Below the pieces are notes generated by a model. The model did no database searches and had not been told where the DNA came from. It saw nothing but the letters and a program-made list of their open reading frames with translations. DNA of 64,000 nt from Aplectana chamaeleonis (taxonomy: Eukaryota; Nematoda; Chromadorea; Rhabditida; Cosmocercidae): assembly GCA_029168955.1 (NCBI GenBank), contig JAPDOI010000136.1, forward strand, positions 124,001-188,000, written 5' to 3'. Shown here piece after piece: positions 12,601-23,240 of this stretch. Within the stretch, counting starts at the first letter, position 1. Each line of letters opens with the position of its first letter. A program made the position numbers and the translations under genes.

Positions 12601-15295
12601 GCATACAGTGCAGCCGCAGGCTGCACCGTCCATTCTGGGTTTCGACCAATTTGCACCTCCTAGAATTTGGCTTGACGGGAATGTCAGCATACACCCGGGG
12701 ATTTCCTCCCCTGCCCACAGTGCAGCCGCAGGCTGCACTGTCCATTCTGAGTTGCAACCGATTTGCCCCTCCCAGATTTTGGCTTCACGGGAATATCAGC
12801 TCACATCCGGGGATTTCCTCCCCTGCCCACAGTGCAGCCGCAGGCTGCACCGCCCCTTCTGGGTTTCGACCAATTCGCACCTCCTAGGATTTGGCTTCAC
12901 GGGAATATCAGCCCACACCCGGGGATTCCCTCCCTTCCCTCCCCTGTCCACAGTGCAGCCGCAGGCTGCACCGCCCCTTCTGGGTTTCGACCAATTCGCA
13001 CCTCCTAGAATTTGGCTTCACGGGAATATCAGCCCACACCCTGGGATTTCCTCCCCTGCCCACAGTGCAGCCGCAGGCTGCACCGTCCATTCTGGGTTTC
13101 AACCATTTTGCACCTCCTAGAATTTGGCTTCACGGTAATATCAGCCCACACCCGGGGATTTCCTCCCCCCGCATACAGTGCAGCCGCAGCCTGCACCGTC
13201 CATTCTGGGTTTCGACCAATTTGCCCCTCCCAGATTTTGGCTTCACGGGAATATCAGCTCACATCCGGGGATTTCCTCCCCTGCCCACAGTGCAGCCGCA
13301 GGCTGCACTGTCCATTCTGAGTTGCAACCGATTTGCCCCTCCCAGATTTTGGCTTCACGGGAATATCAGCTCACATCCGGGGATTTCCTCCCCTGCCCAC
13401 AGTGCAGCTGCAGGCTGCACCGCCCCTTCTGGGTTTCGACCAATTCGCACCTCCTAGGATTTGGCTTCACGGGAATATCAGCCCACACCCGGGGATTCCC
13501 TCCCCTGTCCACAGTGCAGCCGCAGCCTGCACCGTCCATTCTGGGTTTCAACCATTTTGCACCTCCTAGAATTTGGCTTCACGGTAATATCAGCCCACAC
13601 CCGGGGATTTCCTCCCCCCGCATACAGTGCAGCCGCAGCCTGCACCGTCCTTTCTGGGTTTCGACCAATTCGCACCCCCTAGAATTTGGCTTCACGGGAA
13701 TATCAGCCCACTCACGGGGATTTCCTCCCCCCGCATACAGTGCAGCCGCAGGCTGCATCGTCCATTCTGGGTTGCAACCGATTTGCCCCTGCCAGATTTT
13801 GGCTTCACGGGAATATTAGCTCGCATCCGGGGACTTCCTCTCCTGCCCACAGTGCAGCCGCAGGCTGCATCGTCCATTCTGAGTTGCAACCGATTTGCCC
13901 CTCCCAGATTCTGGCTTCACGGGAATATCAGCCCACACCCGGTGATTTCCTCCCCCCGCATACAGTGCAGCCGCAGGCTGCACCGTCCTTTCTGGGTTTC
14001 GACCAATTCGCACCTCCTAGAATTTGGCTTCACGGGAATATCAGCCCACATCCGGGGATTCCCTCCCCTGCCCACAGTGCAGCCGCAGGCTGCATCGTCC
14101 ATTCTGGGTTGCAACCGATTTGCCCCTCCCAGATTTTGGCTTCACGGGAATATTAGCTCACACCCGGGGATTTCCTCCCCTGCCCACAGTGCAGCCGCAG
14201 GCTGCACCGCCCCTTCTGGGTTTCGACCAATTCGCACCTCCTAGAATTTGGCTTCACGGGAATATCAGCCCACACCCGGGGATTTCTTCCCCTGCCCACA
14301 GTGCAGCCGCAGGCTGCACCGTCCATTCTGGGTTTCGACCAGTTTGCACCTCCTAGAATTGGGCTTCACGGGAATATCAGCCCACACCCGGGGATTTCCT
14401 CCCCCCGCATACAGTGCAGCCGCAGGCTGCATCGTCCATTCTGGGTTGCAACCGATTTGCCCCTCCCAGATTTTGGCTTCACGGGAATATTAGCTCACAC
14501 CCGGGGATTTCCTCCCCTGCCCACAGTGCAGCCGCAGGCTGCACCGTCCATTCTGAGTTGCAACCGATTTGCCACTCCCAGATTTTGGCTTCACGGGAAT
14601 ATCAGCCCACACCCGGGGATTTCCTCCCCTGCCCACAGTGCAGCCGCAGGCTGCACCGTCCATTATGGGTTTCGACCATTTTGCACCTCCTAGAGCCCAC
14701 ACTCGGGGATTTCCTCTCCTGCCCACAGTGCAGCCGCAGGCTGCACTGCCCCTTCTGGGTTTCGACCAACTTGCACCTAGAATTTGGCTTCACGGGAATA
14801 TCAGCCCACATCCGGGGATTCCCTCCCCTGACCACAGTGCAGCCGCAGGCTGCACCGCCCCTTCTGGGTTTCGACCAATTCGCACCTCCTAGAATTTGGC
14901 TTCACGGGAATATCAGCCCACACCCAGGGAATTTCCTCTTCCGCATACAGTGCAGCCGCAGGCTCCACCGTCCATTCTGGGTTTCGACCAATTCGCACCT
15001 CCTAGAATTTGGCTTCACGGGAATATCAGCCCACACTTGGGGATTTCCTCCCCTGCCCACAGTGCAGCCGCAGGCTGCATCGTTCATTCTGGGTTGCAAC
15101 CGATTTGCCCCTCCAAGAATTTGGCTACACGGGAATATCAGCCCCCACCCGGGGATTCCCTCATCTGCTCACAGTGCAGCTGCAGGCTGCACTGTCCATT
15201 CTGGGTTTCAACCCATTTGCACCTCCTAGGATTTGGCTACACGGGAATATCAACCCACACCCGGGGGTTTCCTCCCTTGCCGAACGTCCTTTTTG
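6651..15295. repeat. Satellite family B, about 112-bp tandem monomer
   Basis: About 77 tandem copies of a 112-bp unit follow family A with no spacer. The unit is GTGCAGCCGCAGGCTGCA, then CCGTCCATTCTGGGTTTCGA, a CACCTCCTAGAATTTGGCTT segment, CACGGGAATATCAGCCCACA, then CCCGGGGATTTCCTCCCCTG and CCCACA. Monomers vary more than in family A. Recurrent alternatives include GAGTTGCAACCGATTTGCCC instead of GGGTTTCGACCA, and CCCCCGCATACAG instead of CCCCTGCCCACAG. Multi-unit blocks are duplicated: about 10,030-10,435 recurs at about 13,745-14,150, and a 3-unit block near 12,070 recurs near 12,407. Open frames in several phases on both strands (GISAHTRGFPP-like peptides) follow the repeat and are not taken as genes. 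The last units (15,150-15,295) are more diverged, as expected at an array edge. Confidence 0.97.
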
Positions 15296-16385
15296 GGTTT
15301 CATTCATTCATTCATTCAACGACTTTATTGTGGAAATAAAGAAACATACATATACACGTATGTGAATGAGATTCTTTGTTAAAGTAAAAAAAAAAGATGC
15401 ATAACAATGGCAGAAGTGAGAAGGGGACAAAATATGATTTTTTTTGCAGAGGAAATTTTTCTTTCTACAATTCGAATGACATCTTGTCTCAAGATACTTG
15501 AGGCCACCGCTTCTGGGACAAAGAAAAGCACAACAAGCTGGAAAAACCCGTCACATTAGATTATTAGTAATACCCTTTTAATCAGAGTGGACGCTCACTC
15601 GTTCCTTGTAATGACCTGAGATCGTACTTGGATAATCTACTTCGAAAGATAGAAAAGTTTCCGGATTCAGCGATTTCTGCAGGCAAATTGTTCCAAGTTC
15701 TGACAACCCTGGACGCAAAGGAATTCAATATGCTGCCTTTAGAGGTGAATTTCCGTTCAAGTTGGAATCCATGTTTGCGAGAACGGACATGGTGGCGAGT
15801 AAACACGAAAAGGCTGTCAAAGGGAATGTCGCGAAAACCATGCACGATCTTATAACACAGATGTAAATCAAATTCAGCTCTGCGATATCGTAGGGTATTT
15901 AACCCTAGCATATCCAAACGAGCTGCATAATCTGGAACTTCTCTGTTTGGGAATACTTTGGTGAACACACGTCTAGAGTATCGTTTTTGCACATTTTCAA
16001 TGATCTCATCATCTTCCACTGTGGAAGGTGACCAAACCTGAGTACAGTACTCCAGTAGGGGTCGGCAGTAAACGGTGAATGCTTTCTTGTAGTGAACAAG
16101 ACAGGGATGTTTCAGGGATCTCAAAATACAGTTAGCCACCGAGGTAGCTCTTTTGGAGATTTCTCTGCAATGGGAGTTCCAGCTAAGATTCGAACTAATG
16201 AGAACACCTAGGTCCCTGATAACCTCGTGCACAGGAAGCTTCACACCGTTTAAACGTAGGGGGCATTCATGACGAAAGTTAATATGCAGCAAGCTGCATT
16301 TTTCTTCTGATAATTGTAGCTGCCACACTTTCGACCACTCGGCTAGTCGATCGAGGTCACATTGAAGCTCATAAAAGTCAACTGC
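15296..16385 (-). mobile_element. 5'-truncated CR1-like non-LTR retrotransposon inserted in the satellite edge
   Basis: The minus strand carries the C-terminal part of a non-LTR retrotransposon polyprotein (15,582-16,385) followed by about 280 bp of 3' untranslated sequence. That sequence ends in a short tetranucleotide run (plus strand CATT repeated, about 15,300-15,320) directly against a satellite B unit broken at GTCCTTTTTGGGTTT. Ending in a microsatellite rather than poly(A) is typical of CR1-clade elements. The 5' end is truncated, as is common after incomplete target-primed reverse transcription. A decayed satellite unit on the far side (16,386-16,560) indicates insertion into the array rather than beside it. 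No clear target duplication was found. Confidence 0.75.
15582..16385 (-). pseudogene. Reverse transcriptase C-terminal fragment (CR1/Jockey-like)
   Basis: A frame of about 268 codons is open from the truncation point to a stop at 15,582. It begins in the region after the catalytic palm (EWSKVWQLQLSEEKCSLLH), continues with RDLGVLISSNLSWNSHC and RPLLEYCTQVWSP, and ends with VRTWNNLPAEIAES. This order is the standard tail of non-LTR reverse transcriptases of the CR1/Jockey group. The YADD catalytic motif and the endonuclease are missing, so the protein cannot be active. No in-frame stops are seen in the remaining part, which suggests a fairly recent insertion. The sequence upstream of 16,385 is satellite-like, so no start codon belongs to this fragment. 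Confidence 0.85.
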
Positions 16386-16560
16386 AGGCTCATTAAGAGG
16401 CCTGCAGGCTCATTAAGGGTTTCGAGTGACTTGAACCACACCGAATGTTTGCCAACAGTAAGATGAGCCTACACCCGGGGTTTCCTTCCTTTGCGGGGCG
16501 GTGCAGCCGAAGCAATGTTGCGACATTGGGCAACGGGTGTTGTATAATTTTTGGGAAAGT
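16386..16560. repeat. Decayed satellite remnant beyond the retrotransposon
   Basis: AAGATGAGCCTACACCCGGG, then a GGGTTTCCTTCCTTTGCGGG-like stretch and GCGGTGCAGCCG (about 16,460-16,510), matches the family B order ATCAGCCCACACCCGGGG, TTTCCTCCCCTG, GTGCAGCCGC, with the hairpin's second arm lost. A 16-base stretch CTGCAGGCTCATTAAG occurs twice, at 16,382 and 16,402, at the junction with the retrotransposon. This looks like old satellite sequence left outside the insertion. Confidence 0.6.
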
Positions 16561-17710
16561 TTTGTAAAAAATGAAATGGAGGGGGGTCGTAAACAGTGCG
16601 GAGGAAAAACTGCTATGGACCATCACTATTCTGAATGTTTCCCAACTGAAAGAATTTTTCATTCCGTGCGGGGATAATTAAACTTTGGAAAATTTTAAAA
16701 AATTCTGGTGAACAAGGGGGTCGTAGCTCCGCCAAAAATTGACGCAACTACTTCGAATTTTAGTCAATAATAAGATCACCCTCTACGCGGTGTTATCTAG
16801 ACTTGTCTTTTTCAAGAGCTTGCTTAGGATTGTGTCGTGAGGAATTCCACTCGGCATCTTTATGGGGCTAGCGGCATAGAAATAATTTTTTTCGGTCGAT
16901 GGGCTATTTACAGCCACGGTAATACGCAAAGACGGCTCAAATTGAGTCTGTACCATGTCTACTTCTACTGTAGATTATTTTGGATCATTCAGGTGCATTA
17001 ACTCATTTCTCACTCTGACATGGAATGCATTATGCGGAAGAAAATAAGGTGAACCTAGGGAGAAATACCGCAGAGGAAACAGGATTTCACATAATTATGG
17101 AGCCGTTGAACTATTTGAAGTCAAGGTAAGCCTTCTTTCGAAAATATTGTGTTTGGTATGCAGCCTGGAAAGGCGCCTTGCTTCGAAAAAAGGTCATAAC
17201 AGTTTCTGACGTGGCCAAGCGCGCAGCTCCTGATACTGATTGACCGCATTTCTTCTTGTTTACTTTCCCATATTTTAGTCAGAAGTCATAGTTAAGGGAA
17301 CGTCTTAAAAACTGGTAACGGTATGCCTTGCCTTATCCTTTCTGAAGTTCTCCGGAGGTAAGATGGGAACGAGAAGGGGGGAGAGAGATGTAGGTGTCCG
17401 TGGGGGAAGGGGGTTACGGGCAGTTTGCTCAGAATGCGTCTTTCCCGAGTTTTGGTGTTACATCGGAAAATAATTTTATGACATAGGTTGCTTGTGATAA
17501 TCCGAACCTGCGCGATTGCAACGCGAAGAGGAGGGAGGGACACAGAAACGGAGTGTTGTGGTAGAAGCTCAAGCGCGCAGCATCAAAAACCGCAGGACGG
17601 TTTATTTGTGTTACAGTTCACACTATGAAAAAGGTGTCCGGAGATTCTTGTGTCCAGCAAGAGTCGAAGGGTACGGTTTCGCAACAGGTGTTGGAATGGG
17701 AGTAGTTGGT
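16561..17710. other. AT-rich interval, nothing recognised
   Basis: Reading both strands, I see no convincing exon, RNA gene or element boundary in this 1.1-kb stretch. Short open frames have no recognisable motifs. Confidence 0.4.
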
Positions 17711-17898
17711 GTTGTTATCGTTTCTAGCGAAAATCCGGTCCACTTTTGCGGACGACCGCTGCGGCAACTCAGAACACGATGATCGTCGTTCTGAAAAGAG
17801 GTTATTCGTGCCGGGGCCCATCACGATTATCATAGTGTTGCGTGATACAACACCCGTTGTCCGCGAATGCGGACCGGAATTTCGCTTTGATAACGACA
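17711..17898. mobile_element. TIR miniature element, GTTGTTATCG ends
   Basis: The left end GTTGTTATCGTTTCTAGCGA followed by AAATCCGGTCCAC is mirrored at the right by GGACCGGAATTTCGCTTTGA followed by TAACGAC, giving imperfect inverted arms of about 45 bp. A decayed partial relative lies at about 24,066-24,155 (CACGATTATCACGTG, then GTCCGCAATTGCGGACTGGA). It is non-coding. The target duplication is not clear, so the superfamily is left open. Confidence 0.55.
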
Positions 17899-18243
17899 GT
17901 ATGTTACTTCGACAATCTCATTCTATTCATCTTCATGAATGACGAAGTTGCTTCTATTGCAAATATTGAAGCTTCAAGGGAATACATAACTTTTTTTAAC
18001 ATGCATTTCTCATTCCAGGTGGATCAGAGACTGCTAATGTGACTGAAACGGAGATGATAATTCACGCGTAATCCAGTGATATATTTTTGTTTCCTCATTG
18101 TATTATTGTGCATTTGGATAAATAATCAGAATTTGATTAAAAGACATGTGCAATGGAACTGACTTCCAGGGATTCCTCCTTCGTGCTGAAAGTGTTCATT
18201 TGGTTCAATCTGTTTCAATTCACCTATCCTTTGTAAAGTAGTA
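17899..18243. other. AT-rich interval, nothing recognised
   Basis: No exon, RNA or repeat structure could be supported here. The interval ends at the TA flanking the next foldback element. Confidence 0.35.
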
Positions 18244-18397
18244 ATTCTCACGACTCATGGCGCGAGCGATGCTGCTCCGTCCATCACGCGCTCTCTCGCC
18301 GTCTCTAACGGAGCTGAGGTTAGAGACAGCGAGAGAGCGCATGACGGACGGGGGGAGCAGCATCGCGCACGCCGCTCGCGCCATGAGTCGTGAGAAT
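18244..18397. mobile_element. Foldback MITE flanked by TA
   Basis: Two arms of about 70 bp (ATTCTCACGACTCATGGCGC, ending CGTCTCTAAC, and its reverse complement) surround a loop of about 9 bases. The arms differ by an indel of about 9 bp and a few substitutions. TA dinucleotides at 18,242-18,243 and 18,398-18,399 fit a Tc1/mariner-type 2-bp target duplication. A one-arm relative (GTTAGAGACAGCGAGCGAGC and following) lies at 33,629-33,711. It is GC-rich compared with its flanks and has no coding capacity. Confidence 0.75.
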
Positions 18398-19067
18398 TAC
18401 GCGTAGAAACCATGGAATTTCGCGGTCCTACAGCCTGTACATTCTTTGCGTCCCACGATTACGCGGCGTCGGTGGGTTCAGTCGGCACGGATAGCACTGA
18501 TCGCTTTGGTTCCTCTTGGTTCACCTTTCTTTGGCGAAATCTCGGGGGATATATGTTCAGAGACACGTGCACACGGTCTGAGCTGACGCAAACTACACTA
18601 TCAAGAGGGAAACAAACGACCAGTATGGTTCGTGCCGACTCTACCCGGCCTAGAGCCCAGCGAAATGAAGCGAATTCTATACATGGTTGAAGGAGGAAAG
18701 CCGGCCTATCGTTTGGCCAGGCCAACACACAGATTTCGACGTCGTGGAAACTGTTTTCAGCAAAGATGCTTTGATTAAAGATATATCGTGTTCACTGGCA
18801 AAACCGTTCCTTAGTAACAGAATCGTCCCATTTTCTGTTTCATCTGAATGGGCTATCTGGAACAGGAACCACAGAAACGGCGGTGCCGGTCCGCCAGCTG
18901 CGCTGGCCGGCGTGAGCAGCTGGTTTATACACATGTAGATAAATGTGCACGTTTTTCTACACTACACTGTGCTCAGTTCATTGTCTCAACCTACTTTCAA
19001 ACGCACTCACAGTTGGTCCACGGGCCACTAGTCGACCGTGAAGAACGAACATCGTATTCTTCACTTT
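18398..19067. other. Interval between two foldback elements, nothing recognised
   Basis: Several short open frames occur on both strands but they overlap each other and lack motifs. No supported feature. Confidence 0.35.
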
Positions 19068-19294
19068 CGCACTGCCGTTCAGTCCGCAAAGTGCGCTTGA
19101 TTGCGAAATCGTGCTGCGGCGCGGTTGCGAGTATCCTCAGACAGGGATGTGGGATCACCCGGGCGATGGGATCACCCGGGCACCAAAGGCCAAAAGCGCC
19201 CGGGTGATCCCACATCCCTGTCTGAGGATACTCGGAACCGCGCCGCAGCAAGATTGCGCAATCAGGGTGCACTTCGCGGACTGAACGGCAGTGC
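19068..19294. mobile_element. Foldback element, about 100-bp arms
   Basis: The left arm runs from CGCACTGCCGTTCAGTCCGC through GAGTATCCTCAGACAGGGAT to GATCACCCGGGCG. The right arm is its reverse complement, GCGCCCGGGTGATCCCACAT to GCGGACTGAACGGCAGTGCG. Between them is a short spacer with a partial duplication of GATCACCCGGGC. The long perfect central stems suggest a young element or gene conversion between arms. No target duplication could be fixed and there is no coding sequence. Confidence 0.7.
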
Positions 19295-19778
19295 GGAGGT
19301 GAACTGTATGTCAAACGTTTCTACGGCATTAATCAGGATCTAATATCATTGTAAGAAATAACAATACTGTCTCTTAAAGTCTTAAGCTTGGCGAATATGC
19401 GCAACCAACTAAACAGGTGTCTATCGATGGAAATCGACAAGCAGGCTTTAGAGAAATACAGTGATGATGATTTTTCTTATTTATGTCCTACACGATGATC
19501 TCTTCTACAAAATTCCGGTCAAGAGCAACCGAGACTTGAAGGTGGTTTACAGTGATGAGCGAAAATCCTATTCCCGAAATTCTGAGAATGATTCCCGCTC
19601 ATTCCTGGTGGTATGCCCGAATGCTTGGACTGACAGCCAAAATTCATTTAGAAATCGCTCCAGCCGCGAAGCGGCTGGAGAGGTTCGGATTTTCCTAATA
19701 GGTATAGAATCATCAAATTTGCAAACCGTTCGCCATCCCAATACAAACCAGGGAAAGAGTCCGTTTGAATGCCATTAA
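19295..19778. other. Interval without recognised features
   Basis: AT-rich unique sequence ending at the TTAA (19,775-19,778) that flanks the next MITE. A short imperfect hairpin (CAGCCGCGAAGCGGCTG, 19,661-19,677) is the only structure noted. Confidence 0.35.
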
Positions 19779-20255
19779 AGGCACAGTCCAACCTCAGAAT
19801 CGTTCCTCCGTTTTACTCACTCTCTCGAAAACGGTCCCACGCTGATTCCAATAATGTCTCCGAAATCTTACAAGACTCCCTGGGAACGGAGTTATGGCTC
19901 CTTGAAAACTGAGCTACGGAAGCATGGTGGACGAGTTGTCCGTGGCTTGTAAGCTCCGCCAATTGCAACCGATGTATGCGAGTGTACCTGAATGGATATA
20001 GAGGCAAAGGATCAAGGGAAGAACGGGATTATTGATCCAAAATCATCGCTCATCACGCCAGTATTGAGCTCGAAAGATCATAAAATGGGCGTGCCAAAGT
20101 GGCTTCCGGGTGTGGGCGCCCCAAGGTGGCTTCCTCTTATATCCCGCTTATTCGGAGAAATCCAGAGCTCGCACTTGGCAGACGTTATATGGGGTGGGTC
20201 CACTTCACAATTATGTATTTTTCTCATATTTCGCCCCTGAGTTTGGACTGTGCCT
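19779..20255. mobile_element. TTAA-flanked MITE, AGGCACAGTCCAA family, copy 1
   Basis: The ends AGGCACAGTCCAACCTCAG and CTGAGTTTGGACTGTGCCT are inverted and each is bordered by TTAA (19,775-19,778 and 20,256-20,259). The 477-bp length matches other copies at 39,780-40,248, 57,599-58,070 and 56,793-57,277. Shared internal landmarks include CGGTCCCACGCTGATTCCAA, GGTGGACGAGTTGTCCG and CTTCCTCTTATATCCCGCTT. TTAA duplications are typical of piggyBac- and Kolobok-type transposases, but the ends do not settle which. Non-autonomous. Confidence 0.85.
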
Positions 20256-20259
20256 TTAA

Positions 20260-20885
20260 AGCATCATGACTTGATCTTAGGGGGACTCAGTGTATTTTAC
20301 TATTTGTGAATGCTTTTTTTTAATTCGTCGAGGCCTCCTCGAAACCGGATAAAAAAACGACTACTGAAGTCAAGATACCTGTTTTATTAGTCAATCTGGA
20401 CACCTCAACATCTAGTCATGTACATACCAAAGGACTATTTGTGTTCGTACATATATGAGCGAAATATTTCGTCCAACTCTCCAAACAACAAATACTCCAC
20501 GCAACATCAGTAGATAATACCATCATGAGAGTAATGGACTGGTGGAACGTGAAAACCGCACGGTCTCTGGCAAACTGGGGCGTCGACAACAGGTTGATCC
20601 GCCCACCATGAGTCACCGCTGGCCAACGCGCCAATATTCGGCGGGGCCGCGGCCACGAGTTATGCTCTGGTCGATATCGAGCTGTTGCACAGCAATTACG
20701 GCCGCGAGTTATCATCTCGTCGAAGTCGAGCTGTTGCACAGCTAGCGCTCTATACAAGGGAAGTATACGGCGCATTTTTCAGGCATGCTGTGAATGATGA
20801 AAGCGCAGCCGGTTTAATTACCCAAGTTTGCGGTACATTGGCCCCGCCCAGCATCTGGAGGTCCTGCCTATCCGGTGGTGACCCC
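20260..20885. other. Interval without recognised gene
   Basis: It contains a short direct duplication around 20,665-20,740 (TCGAGCTGTTGCACAGC occurs twice), just before the 24-bp minisatellite. No supported coding sequence. Confidence 0.4.
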
Positions 20886-21070
20886 AGTGGAGGCTGGGCG
20901 ACCAGCCGCGACGCGTGTGGGCGACCAGCCGCGACGCGTGTCGGTGTGCCGACCGCGACGGGTGTCGGTGTGCAGACCGCGACGCGTGTCGGTGTGCCGA
21001 CCGCGACGCGTGTCGGTGTGCCCACCCCGACGCGTGTTTGAGTGTCGACCGCGACGCGTGTCGGTAAAAA
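20886..21070. repeat. 24-bp GC-rich minisatellite
   Basis: About seven tandem copies of a 24-bp unit, GACCGCGACGCGTGTCGGTG followed by TGCC, lie in an otherwise AT-rich region. The first copies carry a variant start (GGCGACCAGCCGCGACGCGTG). The period is divisible by three, so it opens frames on both strands. The GACCGCG motif is reminiscent of the 21-bp arrays at 44.2 and 48.1 kb, but the unit is different. Confidence 0.85.
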
Positions 21071-21119
21071 GTAGTAACTAAGCTAGATGAAACAGTCCTG
21101 TAGTATGTGAACTGCTTTT

Positions 21120-21305
21120 AAATAGGTAGCTAAACGCGACACATCGAGTTGTCAACAGCCCGACAACAGGCGGACGTCGCTGGGCAACGGGCAGGTCTCA
21201 GGCTGACAATACGCGCGATTTGACTTGTCAACAGGGAGCGGTTTATGAGATGACAACTTATCAACCTGTTGTCGACGCCCCAGTTTGCCTGAGGTAGAAG
21301 AAGCA
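21120..21305. mobile_element. TIR-like element, TCAACAGCC/CAACCTGTTGTCGAC ends (copy 1)
   Basis: GAGTTGTCAACAGCCCGACA near the left and ATCAACCTGTTGTCGACGCC plus CAGTTTGCCTGAGG near the right resemble elements at about 32,331-32,570 and 37,110-37,275, all combining CTGTTGTCGAC/CTGCTGTCGAC with TTTGCCTGAG. Boundaries are approximate and no target duplication was fixed. Confidence 0.4.
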
Positions 21306-22050
21306 GTAGAATAAACCCAAGGTAACTAGTCATATCTGCGACTAATAAAGTTACCAAGTGTTTGGCTCTATGTGTATTGCGGATAATTCACTCTTACAAA
21401 TTTTCACCATATCTCACATATTATATTCGTAACCATATAATTGCGCATAAATGGAAATATAATTAGTTTTGTACAAATCGACAAATAAATAAGTAACTCT
21501 ATCAATATTAATAATAATAATGAGTAGATGAGAAGGAATAGTGAATATTTCAAGACCATTGTTCAACTAACACCGCTAATATACCAACGGCCAAGCTACC
21601 GAAACATCGATATGATCTCCGAACTGAAACAGCTCTCGAAGATATTCGGATAGGTCTACAAAGGTTTTTCAGAAAAGACCTAGAAAATAATTGTCGATGA
21701 TCCCTTTAACATCCAGAACATCTGGCGATCCAACGAAACCATCAAAGACGGTCGCCGCGAACGAATCATATGAAACAATTTTATAACCGATTAAATCTCA
21801 CGATTCTTCGGAATACATATACTTGCACATCCAGCCATTCCAGAACAAATCAATGAAAAGATTTGTACGTGCACATTTTTTAACTCAACTAATGATATAA
21901 TTTCGACAACCAATGAGCAATTACTGATATTTTCTACTTCTCCATTGAATCATAATCTGCTGACCTACTAGTGTAAGCACCAGCAAATATTTCATGTATC
22001 ATCTATTTTTCACCTCTCTTCTAGACCACCATAAGGCCAATGGGGTACTA
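21306..22050. other. AT-rich interval, nothing recognised
   Basis: Very AT-rich non-coding sequence. No exon, RNA or repeat boundary was found before the TA at 22,049-22,050. Confidence 0.4.
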
Positions 22051-22545
22051 CAGTACCGCGCATGTTTTTTTTGCAAAAACGGTGTTTTGCGGCGTTTTTG
22101 TGCTCACAAAGCGCCGCATCGCCATAACTCACTTGAAATTTGACGAAATTAGATTTTCAGGAAGTTTTCGTGTTCCTCTCAGTCAGTCAAATGCAGCGAT
22201 ATGTGTAGCAAGTCTTTTGCACTCCGGTATTTTGTTGAAAAATACGTTTTTCTTTCTAAAATTCACACTGACCACAGGTCAAAACATGACAGATGTCTGC
22301 AATCATGACCGTCTGATCAGTTCATAGTGAGATAATTTGTAGTGCAATTATGCAATTTTCTATGAACTTCTGGAGTTGAATCTAGCATTTTGTAACACTA
22401 TCGTGTAGCACTCAATGACAGCAATTCAGAAATGACATCCAATTTAAAATCGGACTACTTTGAAGCTAGTTATGGCGATGCGGCGCTTTCTGAGCGCAAA
22501 AATGCCGCAAAACGCTTTTTTTTGCAAACAATTTGCGCGGTATTG
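22051..22545. mobile_element. TA-flanked TIR element, 495 bp
   Basis: The left end CAGTACCGCGCATG... and the right end (read on the minus strand) CAATACCGCGCAAATTG... begin inverted arms of about 85 bp that share GTTTTGCGGC, then TTTTTG, then AAAGCGCCGCATCGCCATAA. TA dinucleotides sit directly outside (22,049-22,050 and 22,546-22,547), consistent with a Tc1/mariner-type MITE. The centre is AT-rich and non-coding. Confidence 0.8.
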
Positions 22546-22547
22546 TA

Positions 22548-23240
22548 CTTCTTCGAGTTGTGAGTCGATTGAGATATTTCATTTTTGCAATCATGTTTAA
22601 CGTCTCTATATTCGAGTTTGAATCCTTTTTTTTGCATAGCTATGTTCTCTTCTGTTTTGTCTGTCCAGGTTTGTTGTTATTGTTGTATTTTTATATTGTC
22701 TTCCACCAATCTAAGAGTCCACTGATCAGGTAGCCTACAAGCTCCTTGAGCTCAAACAGTAATTAAATATTCAAAACATAGGAGGTATATAATAGATGGA
22801 TGCAACAATATCAAGGAAAGCAATGACGCGAGAAAAGTCATGTATTTCATGGAATTTCAGTCAAAGATAACTTCTAATCAAATGTAAAAATTTAATATTC
22901 TCCTGAAAACATTTCGTGAAATGAATTCAACTTAATTCTTATATCTATATTCTCATTCAGTAGAAAATACAGAATTTCTCGGAGTACATTAAGAGAACAT
23001 ATTTAGGACCTCCTTCCCAATATCAGCATGGGAAGCAGGCTATTCTCCTTTAAGTAGCAGGCGCGCTGGATAGCGTGACAACAACAACCACCTCGGAAGA
23101 CGATCAGTACTAAGTAGACACAAGGAGCAGCACTCCAGCACCCTAGCGGTTACCGCCAACAACATTGTTCTGTTCACAAATCACGTGTTCGAAGCATCGT
23201 GTTTTTATTTTCTCTGTCATCATCATTCCAATGCTTCCTG
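22548..23240. other. AT-rich interval, nothing recognised
   Basis: No supported feature. Base composition rises in GC only near 23,030-23,170. Confidence 0.35.

Noticed and set aside
1..15295. CRISPR array
   Set aside because: The whole unit repeats, not a short repeat with unique spacers. The genome is eukaryotic, and no cas genes or leader are present.
6649..15365. Overlapping plus- and minus-strand frames over satellite B (GISAHTRGFPP-type peptides) as genes
   Set aside because: Multiple phases on both strands are open at once over the same monomers, as expected from a repetitive GC-rich satellite without regular stops.
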